A DNA stretch of 64,000 nt from Porites lobata. Lineage: Eukaryota; Cnidaria; Anthozoa; Scleractinia; Poritidae. The position numbers were made by a program, and so were the translations under genes. The DNA is taken from positions 2,777,001-2,841,000 of the forward strand of contig CALNXK010000043.1 of assembly GCA_942486035.1 (NCBI GenBank), written 5' to 3'. Below are positions 35,601 through 46,266 of the stretch, piece by piece (the first letter of the stretch is position 1; each line of letters starts with the position of its first letter). Below the pieces are notes generated by a model. It did no database searches. It was not told the origin of the DNA and worked only from the letters and a program-made list of their open reading frames with translations.

Positions 35601-37562
35601 TTCAAAGGTTACGTGGAGATCACCTGATGGATTATCCGCGATATCGAGAGACTGCTGCTTGATGAGTGCGGGCTCGTATTGAGGAACAGTCTTTCCGACT
35701 TTAATGTCGTTGGAGATCTTAGTCAAGTCCTCGTTGGAAAGGTACTCGGACATTTCTGCATCCGTCAGATCTAAGAAGGATCGAATCTTAGAGCGTGTTC
35801 TCTTTCTGCTGTAGCTTCCCTCGGAGTAAACCGTTTCTTCGAGTTCTAGGAACGATTGAATTCTCCCAAGCGAACCAGCTGCAGCACCTATGAAGTTTAC
35901 ACCGGCAGCAAAAGTTGATGAGGCAGACAAGCGAATGGTTCTGATAAACGCGAGCACCATAAAAATGTTGTAGGTGCTGAGCTCAACTCCAGTGATGATT
36001 AGGGTCGTCAGGGAGATAAAACATGCCACAATGGAGCTAGTATGAAGAAAGGTCGCAAATGTAGACAAAATGGCACTCTTCTGGCGCACGTACTGAAGTT
36101 CTTTTCTATAACGAATAAATATAAAAGGAAAAAATAACAACAAGCTTGGGGTTGATTTTGGTTGATATCACTGATTTTTTTACTAATGGGTTCCGTGATT
36201 ACTTTGAGTGAGTGAGACTGCATGTTCTTCAAAACGTAAAATTTTATGGTATAGTAAGAAGCGCATGCTATTTTATTTTTTTTTTACCTTCGTATCTCCT
36301 CTACCCTGTTCTTGTAAGGCCACTCCCAAGTATTCATTTTAATGGCCCGGATTCCACTCACAATCTGCTCCACTATGCTTAGTCTCCGCTCAGTCCATCT
36401 TGCTATGCGCATGCGCAGCTTCATGCAAACGTCCCACATTCCAATGTAATAGGCCAACAGAACAATGAGGAATATGATCCCGGATATAGCTTGGAATCCA
36501 ATAAGGCGCCAGATTAAAGCAGTTACAGCCACTAGCTCTAAGAACCCCTGAAGAATGTAGCCTACTTTCTGGAAGACTTGATCAAGTCGCTGGGCATCAT
36601 GAGTAACCAGGGCTATTATCTGACCCGGCTGCACACGTGTGAGATCTTTGAGGCGTAGCCTGTAGATCTAAAGATTACAGGAATAATTAGAGCACAGAAA
36701 ATGATAAAATGTAACATTCTTTCAGATCGACAAAGTTATTCTATCCAGGCTAGGCCGCTGTTAGTCTGTAAAAAGATGTTTCGCATGCTCGAATAATAAT
36801 AGACTGGACGTACCTCAGCCCTTTTCTAAGATGCAGTTCTCAAAAACACAGACACACAGACAGCTATATTTGGCACAAGAGATTGACACGAAAATTCTAT
36901 TTCGCCTGATCAAAGCCTGGCCAAAGAAACGCGAACTGATTTTAATTAGTATAGCAACACATGCAATTGGCTTAAGGTTGCACCGCTATCTGTTGTTATC
37001 AGTTTGCTCAGTTATCGCTTACCTTTTTGTAAATGACACCAATCGCGGCTGTTCTCCAGCGCATGCCCATAAAACTTACTTTGCTTAGGTACTGATTCAT
37101 AACAACCACGCGAAACAACAAACTGCAAAAAAGCCCGCTTGCATATGTAAACATCCAGCTGTTGTGTAACTCAGTTCCAGTTCTCAGGAGTAGAGATAAC
37201 AGAAGACTGAGAAACAGCGGTTGAAGAATGTTACAGGCGACGCCAATAAACAAAGAAATCCCCGCCAGGGCGTAATCACTCCAAGGTAATACTTTTATCA
37301 TGGCGCGACCAAGCCTTGCTTTTTTCCCCTTAGTGTGAGAATTTCTCACTTCTTCGTGCCATGTGTGTTCCAGTTTATCTGTCAAACCTTTGGATTTGTT
37401 TTCATCAAGAAGAGGATACAAGTCGCTGTGTTCCAATATTCTCTTGTTACCGATGTTCATTAAACTGTTCATCCACGAAAAAAACAGACGCGAAAAGATC
37501 CCCGCACGTTCTTTCGGGTTTTTCATAAATAGCGAGTACTTCCATGCTTTTTCGAACTGCAT
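32603..37562 (-). CDS. ABCC/MRP4-like ABC transporter with degenerate ATPase motifs
   Basis: Six exons on minus: 37562-37023, 36667-36288, 36105-34730, 34451-33877, 33743-33614 and 33516-32603. All phases close, giving 1,304 residues. The start ATG is in CCACCATGC context. Layout is TMD1-NBD1-TMD2-NBD2 without an extra N-terminal membrane domain, as in short ABCC proteins (ABCC4, CFTR); LFFSWMNSLM and IYKK fit this group. NBD1: Walker A GPAGCGKSS (507-515), signature LSQDQ (597-601) where LSGGQ is usual, Walker B IYLLDD, and Arg654 where the switch His is expected. NBD2: Walker A GRPGTGKSS (1100-1108), ITKEP with Lys1147 in place of the Q-loop Gln, LGPSERQ in place of LSxGQRQ, Walker B IVIIDE with Glu1227, and His1258 kept. 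It is probably a membrane exporter or a regulator with weak ATPase activity; substrate unknown. Confidence 0.85.
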
Positions 37563-39645
37563 GGTGGGACTTGATCTGTTTGCGCCAGGTGAATAATAAT
37601 TGCAGGTTATTTTCTGAAACAGAGCATATAATCTTTCATTCTAACCTTACTGACGAACATTATTATTGACCAAGAAAAGATATTATTTTCCTAAATAACT
37701 TAAGCATCTCCTCTATATTGGAACAAGTGGCCTGAAGTGTCTTGCGGATATAAAAAGAAATGCTTGTATTGAGGGCATCTATATCAATGCGAAATGTTCT
37801 TACTAACTTTTTACACTTGCCATCAAAAATATGAGCCTGAGCATGCTTACATAAGGGGCATTATTCAATCAGGTAATGTTGGTGTATTTTGATAGTCCAT
37901 GAAGACCTTAGGGATCTTTATATCTTTGAATTTCTGAGGACTCCTGCTAGATATGATATGGCGTCCTCTGTCGCTTAGAAGATCACTCCAAGGTTATGGT
38001 TTTGAAGTCACTGACCACTGTTTCCTTCCTTAGGAAAATATCATTTTAGAAAATTCATATTTAGTGGGTGCATCGGATCCGAAACCAAGCGGAATACTTT
38101 GGAAAAAAAAACAGAAATTTTTTTATGCTTCAATTTTACCCCAAGATCATGTTCACGGTTCAATATCATGTAGAGCATAATTGACCCTTACGCAACTTAC
38201 ATCGTAGTTTGTATTTTTGATGCCTTGTTTTCAGTGTTTTCAAAACAAATAATTCTGTAGAATGTTACAAGCTCAGAATGGTAGGGGTGTATCCCCCAAC
38301 TGACGAATGGCACTCCTAATCCGGCGGATGAACAAAAATGTAAAAGTCCGGCCGACAATGAATGGGGAAAGCCAGTCACCATGTTGTGCCCATAATATCA
38401 ATTCTAATTTTGCACCTTTATTACGGAGGAGAGGCATTAACAGGTAAGTGAACTGTTTTTTTTCTTTTGCTCTTTTTCAAAGACATTTCCTGGTCAAGAT
38501 TTTCTCTCTTTTTTTGAAACTATCGGGCTTTCTTGACTAAGGACTTATTCACGATGGAACTAGACGGTAAATTTTATAGGATGTACCAGATTGAGAATGT
38601 AGAAAAATGTTATATTGTAACATTGATCCGAAAGTTTTGGTTGCTGGGAATTCTCCGTAGTCTTTGAAAGTCTATTAATATGACTAATATGATTATTACT
38701 GAGATCATTCTATTATTCCATTATCTGAGTTTATTTTTACCGCCTTGCAAGTTTGCTCGGTGCCAGCACTGAACTAAGACCATCTGTTATTTCGAGTAAT
38801 TTATGGGCGCAAATATAAGCTAATAAATGCTGACAAATGTTACCCCTGATGATTTCTTTTGCCTTTTTTATTATGATGCGTAAGTTCAGTCTGCTTTGCA
38901 AATGGTCAATTTGTCTTTTTATAATCAAATCTATAATTCCAGCTATTTTCCAAACCAACTGAGAAGAAACTCCCGAGTGATTTCACCATATGGTGATTAC
39001 GTATAAACTTTAAATTGTAGGCTCCATAAATTCATCTTAATTCTATTCTCGAATACTTAATTTAGACCAAATTGTTGTTACTGAACTTACTTGAATCAAA
39101 GCAGTTTCATTGTCCGATTGTTAGGAGGTTTTTCCTTCATCGAAGAATGGTTTGAAAGTTGTAAGGAAAAAATCACATCTTTCCACAGACTTATCAAACA
39201 TTTTCTTCTTTTACAATAATTTGCATAAAACCAAAACCTCAGTATGGACATCAAACTTTCATGGAATATTTTTAACGATCACGGTCGATCTCAGCTGATG
39301 AAAGGAACCGCTATCACGTAAATACAACTGAGCCACTTGTAGCGTGACTCCTTGGCGTGACTCCAAAAGTTTCCAAAGGTCTGTGCGGTCCTGGGCCCAG
39401 GCCCCCACTTAAATTTCAGACAAAACTGAAGCCCACCGTGATCGCTAACCACTTTAAAGGCGTTTTTGAGCGACACACGACAACCCAGAATTGAGGTTTT
39501 TTCCTTTTAAATCACCTTGACGCTACCAAATTTGTATTTCTAACTGTCTTTACTATCATAGAGACGATTTGTCTAAAACTTTAGGCAAAAACCACCGTCC
39601 AAAAATGAAAAAAAGACCACTTCCGGTTGACGTCCGTCGCTCACT
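37563..39645. other. Intergenic region upstream of the ABC transporter
   Basis: No recognisable gene. Short frames only. The end near 37563 should contain the promoter of the transporter. Confidence 0.45.
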
Positions 39646-39822
39646 AAGGCTGAATTTTAGCAACAGGACGGGAACGTCATTTGACGACGGGACAGCACGC
39701 GGAAAGGCCTAAACACGACTTCCGGTGCTCAATTTGCTGCTCTGTCATTGGTCAAAACAGTTCTCTGATTTGCGCGCGCCGTCGTCAACTCACGTTCCCG
39801 TTCTGTTGCTAAATCAGCCTAA
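39646..39822. mobile_element. MITE, about 177 bp, TTTAGCAACAG termini
   Basis: AAGGCTGAATTTTAGCAACA on the left faces the inverse of TTAGGCTGATTTAGCAACAG on the right, and the similarity runs on through acgggaacgt and ttgacgacgg. It lies about 60 bp from the BEL insertion site. Target duplication not resolved. Confidence 0.65.
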
Positions 39823-39888
39823 TCAACGATGTGAGGGCCCTCCACTTGCTTGAAACAAGACTGAGGGATGAAGTCCTTTCACCCTCTC

Positions 39889-40372
39889 TGTTGCGGAATC
39901 TTCCACTGCGTTTGGAATATCTCCGCGTCCGCTGGTTCAACAAACAATCAGGACTGTATCTTTCACTTTTTTCGCTTTATTTCGTTCGTTCATTCGTACA
40001 TCACAATCGTTCTAAACGTTCTACTCAAAATTACAATGCTCACTAGTTTTATGGTTACCACAAGTAAACGCCTTAACTACGTATGTCCGGCCGCAAACCG
40101 AACTTGGCAAAGGCTCACTATTATTTCTTGCGATCTCAAACATGAGCGTGATACCTATTTCCTTAACATATCCCACATTATCTACCTTAATTATTATTTA
40201 CCGCGCATAAACCGATTACAATCAAAACCACTAAGGTTGATAAAAGCAAACCGAGTCAATTCTATTATTCCGTCATAGGATGTGGTTATACGCCTAAGAT
40301 AATTTTCTACTTGCAAAGCAAAATCAACTGTTCAACAATTACGAAAAATAATACTAATAACTTGTTATAACA
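39889..40372 (-). repeat. 3' LTR of the BEL/Pao element
   Basis: 484 bp; matches the other LTR at every position I compared. It follows the purine tract in element orientation. Confidence 0.92.
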
Positions 40373-40383
40373 CTCTCCCCCCC
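40373..40383 (-). promoter_or_regulatory. Polypurine tract of the BEL/Pao element
   Basis: On minus, GGGGGGGAGAG abuts the 3' LTR. This is the expected primer for plus-strand DNA synthesis. Confidence 0.8.
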
Positions 40384-40392
40384 TTGACTCGC

Positions 40393-43161
40393 CTACGAGT
40401 CAAGCATAAGGCGTGATTTCCACCGCGAATCTAGTGCCGCATTCCTGCGCGGAACGGTTCTTGTGGAATTTTCAACTGCTCGTACAGATCGTCTTGCGTC
40501 TCCCTCCCCCTGACTCTTAATTTCCAAGGGATATAGTTTTTGTACTGGCCTGGATAGGTGGGTAGGTTTCCCCTTTGTTACAACCCTTACTTTAGCGCCT
40601 CTGACAACATTGTCTGATCCCCTCACAAGGTTTTCAACTACTCCCACCCTCCATTCGCCTCTTTTCTTTTCTTCCTCGAGCACTAGAACAACGTCTCCCA
40701 CTTCTGCTGTCCTATTTTCACTTTGCGCCTTACACCTATGAAATTCTCTCAGATTCGCTAAATATTCGTTTCGCCACCGGTTCCAAAAATGGTTTAATCG
40801 AGTGCTTAGATATTTAAACCTTTCAGAACATTGCGCCTCACTGACCACATCATCGGGTTCTATTATTTCATCCGGAAGTGATTTAATCCTTCGCCCATAG
40901 ATCAAATGAGAAGGTGTCAACACTTCATCATCCACCTCGTTATATTCGTAGGTCAACGGCCTCGCATTTAGCGTACATTCTACTTCCACAAGCACTGTTA
41001 ATAACTCTTCATAAGTTAATCTAGCATTTCCCAGTGTCTTTCGCAAACAGTCTTTCACACTCGCAACCATTCGCTCAAAAAATCCCCCCCACCAGGGTGC
41101 CCTTTCTAGATTGAACCTCCACTCTACCCTCATATGACCCAAATCTGATTGAACTTCTGGATGGTTTAGTAATTCGTTTAATGCTTTCTCAGTCGCTTGA
41201 AAGGTTTTTGCGTTGTAAGACACAATCAGCGCAGGCGTTCCATATCTCGCAGCGAATCGTCGCAAACAACGCCTAAACGCTGCGGCAGACAAATCTTCTA
41301 CTAACTCTAAATGGATAGCTCTGGTCACGCAACACGAAAATAGTGCAATGTACACTTTTTCCATCCCTCCCGTCTTACTTTTCACGTATAAGGGCCCAGC
41401 AAAATCAACACCTACCCTCGAAAATGGCGGGGCTTCTCTGACCCTAAACTCTGGTAACGCGGCGGTTGGTGGCGAACTGTACGATTTCCCCTTCAGTTTT
41501 CTACAAGTAACACACTCGCTCAGTACCCTTTTCACTTCTTGTCTGCCCTTTGGCACCCAATATTTCGAACGCAATTGAGCTAATGTGGCTCTCACACCAC
41601 TGTGGTGCACACCTTCATGGCTTTCTCGTATTATCAGTTTAGTCAAAGGGTGCCTTCTGGGTAAAATGAAGGGTCTTCTAGCGTCAAGATCCAAATCCGA
41701 ATTTACAAGCCTACCCTCACACCTCAAAATTTCTCCTTGCTTTACAATCCCAAGTTTACTTACCAGTTGTTCGAAATTGCTCTGTTTCTTCAATTTGTCT
41801 TGGGCCGACTTAATTAATTCGAGCTCAGCTTCATTCAACTCTCTCACTTCTAACTTACCTGTTCGTCTAGTGCTTTCGTTTTGCCTTAAAGCGGCCTTCA
41901 AATTGTCAACGAATCGCCTCACCCAAGCGACGACACGCACCAGCTTATGCAACTTACTATAGTCACTCGGATTTATTACTGCTGCAACACCGACTTCGCT
42001 CCTTGTCTCGACCAACAATGCCGATGTGGGCTTCTTCTGTTCGAGCAGACTCTCAGGAGTTTGAAGCTGCTCAGTCGTAACTGGCCAATCTTCTCTCTTT
42101 TTTATCAGCCATTGTGGGCCAAGCCACCAAAGTTCATTTTCCTTAAGTTGGGAAGCTAGCGCCCCTCTGGAACCAAGATCTGCTGGATTCTCACCAGTCG
42201 GACAATACGCCCATTCCTCTTTGCTCGTCAGGCTGAGAATCTCGTTTACTCTGTGCCGCACGAACTGCTTCCATTCTCCCTTATTTTGAATCCAACTGAG
42301 GGCCGTTTTGCTATCTAGCCAAAATCTCACGCCATCTATTTTTAGCTGTGACTGTAACGAATTGCGTATCGTGTTCATAAGTTGGGCCAGTATTCTCGCT
42401 GACATCAACTCCAACCGTGGAATTGAAAGCTCTTTCAAAGGGGCAACTCTCGTTTTGCTTGCCACTAACCTCACATGGGCCTGTCCATCGTCAGTACGGT
42501 ACACGAAGTAAACCATCGCACAGTACGCTTTTTTACTCGCATCTCCAAACCCATGCAAAAAACACTCTGTCACGCACTCTTCTCTCGCCTCATACAAACA
42601 TCTATTGACTTCTATTTCCCTCGCTTGAGACAAATTTTCGACCCATTTAGCCCATTTCCGTTTAATATCGTCCGTCAACGTTTCGTCCCAGTCAAACTTG
42701 CTACTACAAATTTCTTGAAAAAGAATCTTCATACTAACCGTCACTGGACTAATGAGCTCAAGTGGGTCAAATAAGCTGGCTAATAAGCTCAAAACATTTC
42801 GCTTGGTGGGTTCTAGACCTTCCGCCCTTTTAGCAATATGCGCAAGATCAAGGTGGAAGGTGTCTGATTCACAGTTCCACTTAACACCCAGGACCTTTTC
42901 TCCCTTCGACCCCCCTTGACATTCTAGCTTCGATTTCGCATAAGTTTCTTCATCTTCTAATCGTCCGACGATTTCCTCTTTTCTAGCGACCGTCTCCGTC
43001 GAACCGATTCTCCTCTTTAACTTCGGGTCGTTGGTTTTCCATTTTCGCAGTCTAAACCCTCCGTTTGCCATTCTGGCCCTCGCTTTGCTGTATAGATCGT
43101 GCGCCTTGTCAGTTGTGCTGTCACCCGAAACCAGATCGTCTACATAGAAACTGTCAACCAT
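40393..43161 (-). CDS. pol: BEL/Pao Pol C-terminal part: RT end, RNase H, integrase
   Basis: A 922-codon open frame. It begins just before the RT active site YVDD (codons 6-9). RNase H-like sequence follows (Peptidase A17/RT-RH region with ELSIPRLELMSARILAQLM and WLDSKTALSW), then an integrase zinc-binding region (HEGVHHSGV ... CVTCRKL), and an integrase core with VGVDFAGPL (first Asp) and WWGGFFERMV (Glu). The second catalytic position reads SYNAKTF; the family normally has Asp there, and the codon at 41217-41215 is TAC. The C-terminal part has LTPSHLIYGRRI, typical of BEL integrases. The frame is separated from the preceding part of Pol by a one-base shift at the short A run 43193-43195. 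This is a fragment of a normally continuous polyprotein. Confidence 0.88.
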   Translation of the reverse strand: MVDSFYVDDLVSGDSTTDKAHDLYSKARARMANGGFRLRKWKTNDPKLKRRIGSTETVARKEEIVGRLEDEETYAKSKLECQGGSKGEKVLGVKWNCESDTFHLDLAHIAKRAEGLEPTKRNVLSLLASLFDPLELISPVTVSMKILFQEICSSKFDWDETLTDDIKRKWAKWVENLSQAREIEVNRCLYEAREECVTECFLHGFGDASKKAYCAMVYFVYRTDDGQAHVRLVASKTRVAPLKELSIPRLELMSARILAQLMNTIRNSLQSQLKIDGVRFWLDSKTALSWIQNKGEWKQFVRHRVNEILSLTSKEEWAYCPTGENPADLGSRGALASQLKENELWWLGPQWLIKKREDWPVTTEQLQTPESLLEQKKPTSALLVETRSEVGVAAVINPSDYSKLHKLVRVVAWVRRFVDNLKAALRQNESTRRTGKLEVRELNEAELELIKSAQDKLKKQSNFEQLVSKLGIVKQGEILRCEGRLVNSDLDLDARRPFILPRRHPLTKLIIRESHEGVHHSGVRATLAQLRSKYWVPKGRQEVKRVLSECVTCRKLKGKSYSSPPTAALPEFRVREAPPFSRVGVDFAGPLYVKSKTGGMEKVYIALFSCCVTRAIHLELVEDLSAAAFRRCLRRFAARYGTPALIVSYNAKTFQATEKALNELLNHPEVQSDLGHMRVEWRFNLERAPWWGGFFERMVASVKDCLRKTLGNARLTYEELLTVLVEVECTLNARPLTYEYNEVDDEVLTPSHLIYGRRIKSLPDEIIEPDDVVSEAQCSERFKYLSTRLNHFWNRWRNEYLANLREFHRCKAQSENRTAEVGDVVLVLEEEKKRGEWRVGVVENLVRGSDNVVRGAKVRVVTKGKPTHLSRPVQKLYPLEIKSQGEGDARRSVRAVENSTRTVPRRNAALDSRWKSRLMLDS

Positions 43162-43174
43162 TTTCTTAACAAAT

Positions 43175-43996
43175 TTAGGATCTGCTTCTGCGAAAGGTCG
43201 CTAAATGATGCCTTATTGTTCCATTTAGCAGAAAAGGTGAAGCATTCAATCCAAAGACAACTCGACAAAATCGATACACGACAACATTTGAATTGCTGTC
43301 TCGTGCGTCATCCACCCACAGGAACCTCAAACAATCGCGGTCATTCACATCTACTGCTATATTTAAAAACGCCTTCTCAATGTCTCCGACAAGCGCGACC
43401 CTATTTTCTCTGAACCTAACAAATATTTCAAAAAGTAAGGGGTTTAAAGATGGCCCGGTGTGTAGACAGTCGTTCAGGGATGTCCCATTTTTACCCTCTT
43501 TTGCTGAAGCGTCATACACTATCCTTAATTTTGTTGTCTCCGCATCTTTGCGAATGACAGCTTGATGTGGCAAATAATGGACCTTGCACGCCCCCTCCAA
43601 ATCCGTTACCCTTTCAATGATCCCCGAACTTAATTGGTCTTTAATGATTGAGTCATACTCTTCTAGTACTTCCGGTTCCCTTTTCAATCTTTTGATTTGG
43701 CTTTTCATGCGTGACAAACTGTTTGCATAATTACTGGGAAGGGGGTTGTGACCCTGTTTCCAAGGCAACTTGACCGAATACCTCCCATCGATAAAACTGA
43801 TATCGCTCTCAAACAATTCGTGTACCTCATCACTCGCTTTAATTCCTAAACTCTCCAAGTCCCACAATTTACCGACCGCCCCTTCTAAACTATCACCCAC
43901 GGTCACCGCACCCTCATGCGCCACGAAATTTACAGTCACTTCTTGTCGCTCGCTATCTGATTTTTTCTTTTCAGGGGCCCGACAACACCCATCCAA
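43175..43996 (-). pseudogene. pol: BEL/Pao Pol middle part: RT palm/fingers, frame-broken at both ends
   Basis: The open frame has the N-terminal half of the BEL reverse transcriptase: YSVKLPWK, KLRIVYDASAKEG, VALVGDIEKAFLNIAV (first RT catalytic Asp in the DIEKAF motif) and VVFGLNASPF. It enters by a shift near the four-base run 43974-43977 and leaves by a shift at 43193-43195. The Met at 43996 is only the first start codon of the fragment, not a real initiation site. Confidence 0.85.
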
Positions 43997-43998
43997 GC

Positions 43999-45756
43999 TC
44001 AGTCTCTACGGCTACCGGTTCTTCTGGCTCCCCCGTATTGTCCGCCCCTTTGAAACTCCCACAAGTAATCCGATCCTATTAACAAATCTATTTCGAGCTC
44101 TTCTTTGGTTTGGCAAACATCTGAAAACCACAGATCACGCAAATGAGGATAATCGTTCTTGACGACCTCTACGTGCTCGTTGCTTATGTGAGATATTTCC
44201 GGCACAACATAAGCTTCAAGCCTAAGTGAACGGTCGGCCTGTAGAGGCATTACATCAAACTGGACGACTTCCCTCAAACCCGATTCCTTAACTGTTTGTC
44301 CGAATGTGTTAATAGTTACCCATTCTTTTCTTACAATTTCTAAACCATAATTACTTGCGGCCTTCGTTGTTACGAAAGACTTGTGACTTCCTGAGTCAAA
44401 TAGAACTCTTACCCTCCCCGGTACATTCCCCTTGATCAAGGCTTGGGCAGTCTGAAGGGCAATTCTACTCTCTGTTCCCACAAGCAAACTACTCGGACTA
44501 TTTACTAGTGGTTGACCACTATCCCCCGCTGGGGTTTGCTGTGATCCCAACTCACACAAACACGTGTTGTGAGATCCCTTACAATTCTTACATTGAACGG
44601 AAGCCTTACAATCTCGGGCACGATGGTCCTTGTTAATGCACTTAAAACATCTACCAAACTTAATTAACAGTTTCTTACGTTCCTCCGTCTTCGTGACTTT
44701 CTTACAATCTTCCGGTAGGTGATTCTCCAGGCAGAATGCGCATCTTCGGTCTCCCTTTCCGGCAAACAGCGCACTGGAGGTGACAGGACCCCTTTTCGCC
44801 TCGTTTGATCTGTGCTGCGCCAGACAATGGTCCTCTCTCAGTTCCACTTCCACTAGGAGTGCCTCCAACGTGTCTCCTAATGTCCACTCCAGGTACTGTC
44901 TTCCTCGCGTAATCGTCAATCGGATGGCGTCGGGAATCTTTTCTAATAGTGTCGGCACGACGACTTCTGAATAGCTTTGTTCATCCACTCCTAAGGCCTG
45001 TAACGCTCTGTACTTCGTTTCTGCAAAATCGTAGAGGCTGCGAAGTCTTGGCGTGTCACTCTCGTTGAACACGGGACGTGCATTCAACAGTTCGCTTATT
45101 AGTGCTCTCTGAATCGCGACCTTTTTGCCATAACGTTTCTTTAGGAGCTCTATGGCTGACTCGTAATTCGCTGATGTCAGCGCAAATCCTCCAATTGCCG
45201 ATTTTGCCGATCCCAGAAGTAAGCTCCTCAGATAGGAAAATTTGTCGACGTTCGAAAGCCCATCGTTCATATGTATGGCACTCTCAAACGAGTCCCAAAA
45301 CTCCTGCCACTCGCAGAGTTTTCCGTTAAACTTTTTTACTTCTAATTTCGGAAGCTTTGCTCGCACTGTCTTTTGTTGGCTACTTATCGGCTGGTAACTT
45401 TGGTTTGAATTTACGTACTGAGGTGCAACTTGTGAGGCTGGCGGTGGAGGAGGTTGCTCTGTCAGTCGTTCTTCGATGGCAGCTAACACTTGTGTCGCGT
45501 CTGCCCTCAATCGGCCACTCCGTTCAATCTCGTCCGCCACTTCTTCCTCTGTTACTTTCTCGTCTGCCGCTAACTCGGCCAAAATCTCTTCGTCGAGCGG
45601 CACGATCTTTTGAAGCTGTTCTCCTAAACTAGCTTTCCATTTCAGCAGTTCTGCCTTTCTGACGGTTGAATATCCGTCATCTAAACGCTCGTTAGCCTCT
45701 TCAATGATTTTCGTGAGGAATCCACGATGGCCCGCTCTTACTTTCTTTTTAGACAT
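43999..45756 (-). CDS. gag: BEL/Pao Gag and aspartic protease
   Basis: 585 codons starting MSKKKVRAGHRG. Residues about 130-330 match the Gag region of BEL elements (WQEFWDSFESAIH, LLLGSAKSAIGGF, ELLKKRYG). Zinc-knuckle Cys/His clusters follow at about 345-400 (CAFCLENHLPEDC, CFKCINKDHRARDC, CKNCKGSH). A retroviral-type protease comes next, with active-site motif LFDSGSHKSFV at about 450 and LLIGSDYLWEF near the end. Beyond that motif the frame is shifted at a four-base run (44045-44048), so the last 16 codons are out of frame with the family. Confidence 0.88.
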   Translation of the reverse strand: MSKKKVRAGHRGFLTKIIEEANERLDDGYSTVRKAELLKWKASLGEQLQKIVPLDEEILAELAADEKVTEEEVADEIERSGRLRADATQVLAAIEERLTEQPPPPPASQVAPQYVNSNQSYQPISSQQKTVRAKLPKLEVKKFNGKLCEWQEFWDSFESAIHMNDGLSNVDKFSYLRSLLLGSAKSAIGGFALTSANYESAIELLKKRYGKKVAIQRALISELLNARPVFNESDTPRLRSLYDFAETKYRALQALGVDEQSYSEVVVPTLLEKIPDAIRLTITRGRQYLEWTLGDTLEALLVEVELREDHCLAQHRSNEAKRGPVTSSALFAGKGDRRCAFCLENHLPEDCKKVTKTEERKKLLIKFGRCFKCINKDHRARDCKASVQCKNCKGSHNTCLCELGSQQTPAGDSGQPLVNSPSSLLVGTESRIALQTAQALIKGNVPGRVRVLFDSGSHKSFVTTKAASNYGLEIVRKEWVTINTFGQTVKESGLREVVQFDVMPLQADRSLRLEAYVVPEISHISNEHVEVVKNDYPHLRDLWFSDVCQTKEELEIDLLIGSDYLWEFQRGGQYGGARRTGSRRD

Positions 45757-45761
45757 TCTCT

Positions 45762-45780
45762 AATCCGGCTCGAAGGACCA
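45762..45780 (-). promoter_or_regulatory. Primer binding site, tRNA-Tyr type
   Basis: Two bases inside the 5' LTR, the minus strand reads TGGTCCTTCGAGCCGGAT. This is complementary to the 3' end of animal tRNA-Tyr (ending CCGGCTCGAAGGA plus CCA), from established tRNA sequence knowledge. Confidence 0.75.
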
Positions 45781-45782
45781 GT

Positions 45783-46266
45783 TGTTGCGGAATCTTCCAC
45801 TGCGTTTGGAATATCTCCGCGTCCGCTGGTTCAACAAACAATCAGGACTGTATCTTTCACTTTTTTCGCTTTATTTCGTTCGTTCATTCGTACATCACAA
45901 TCGTTCTAAACGTTCTACTCAAAATTACAATGCTCACTAGTTTTATGGTTACCACAAGTAAACGCCTTAACTACGTATGTCCGGCCGCAAACCGAACTTG
46001 GCAAAGGCTCACTATTATTTCTTGCGATCTCAAACATGAGCGTGATACCTATTTCCTTAACATATCCCACATTATCTACCTTAATTATTATTTACCGCGC
46101 ATAAACCGATTACAATCAAAACCACTAAGGTTGATAAAAGCAAACCGAGTCAATTCTATTATTCCGTCATAGGATGTGGTTATACGCCTAAGATAATTTT
46201 CTACTTGCAAAGCAAAATCAACTGTTCAACAATTACGAAAAATAATACTAATAACTTGTTATAACA
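45783..46266 (-). repeat. 5' LTR of the BEL/Pao element
   Basis: 484 bp, the same length as the 3' LTR and matching it at every position compared. It should hold the element's promoter. It ends about 430 bp upstream of the FAM114A start codon. Confidence 0.92.

Noticed and set aside
43190..44050. Programmed ribosomal frameshifting in the BEL element
   Set aside because: Three shifts within one polyprotein, at unremarkable short runs and without a slippery heptamer, are better explained by lesions or sequence errors.
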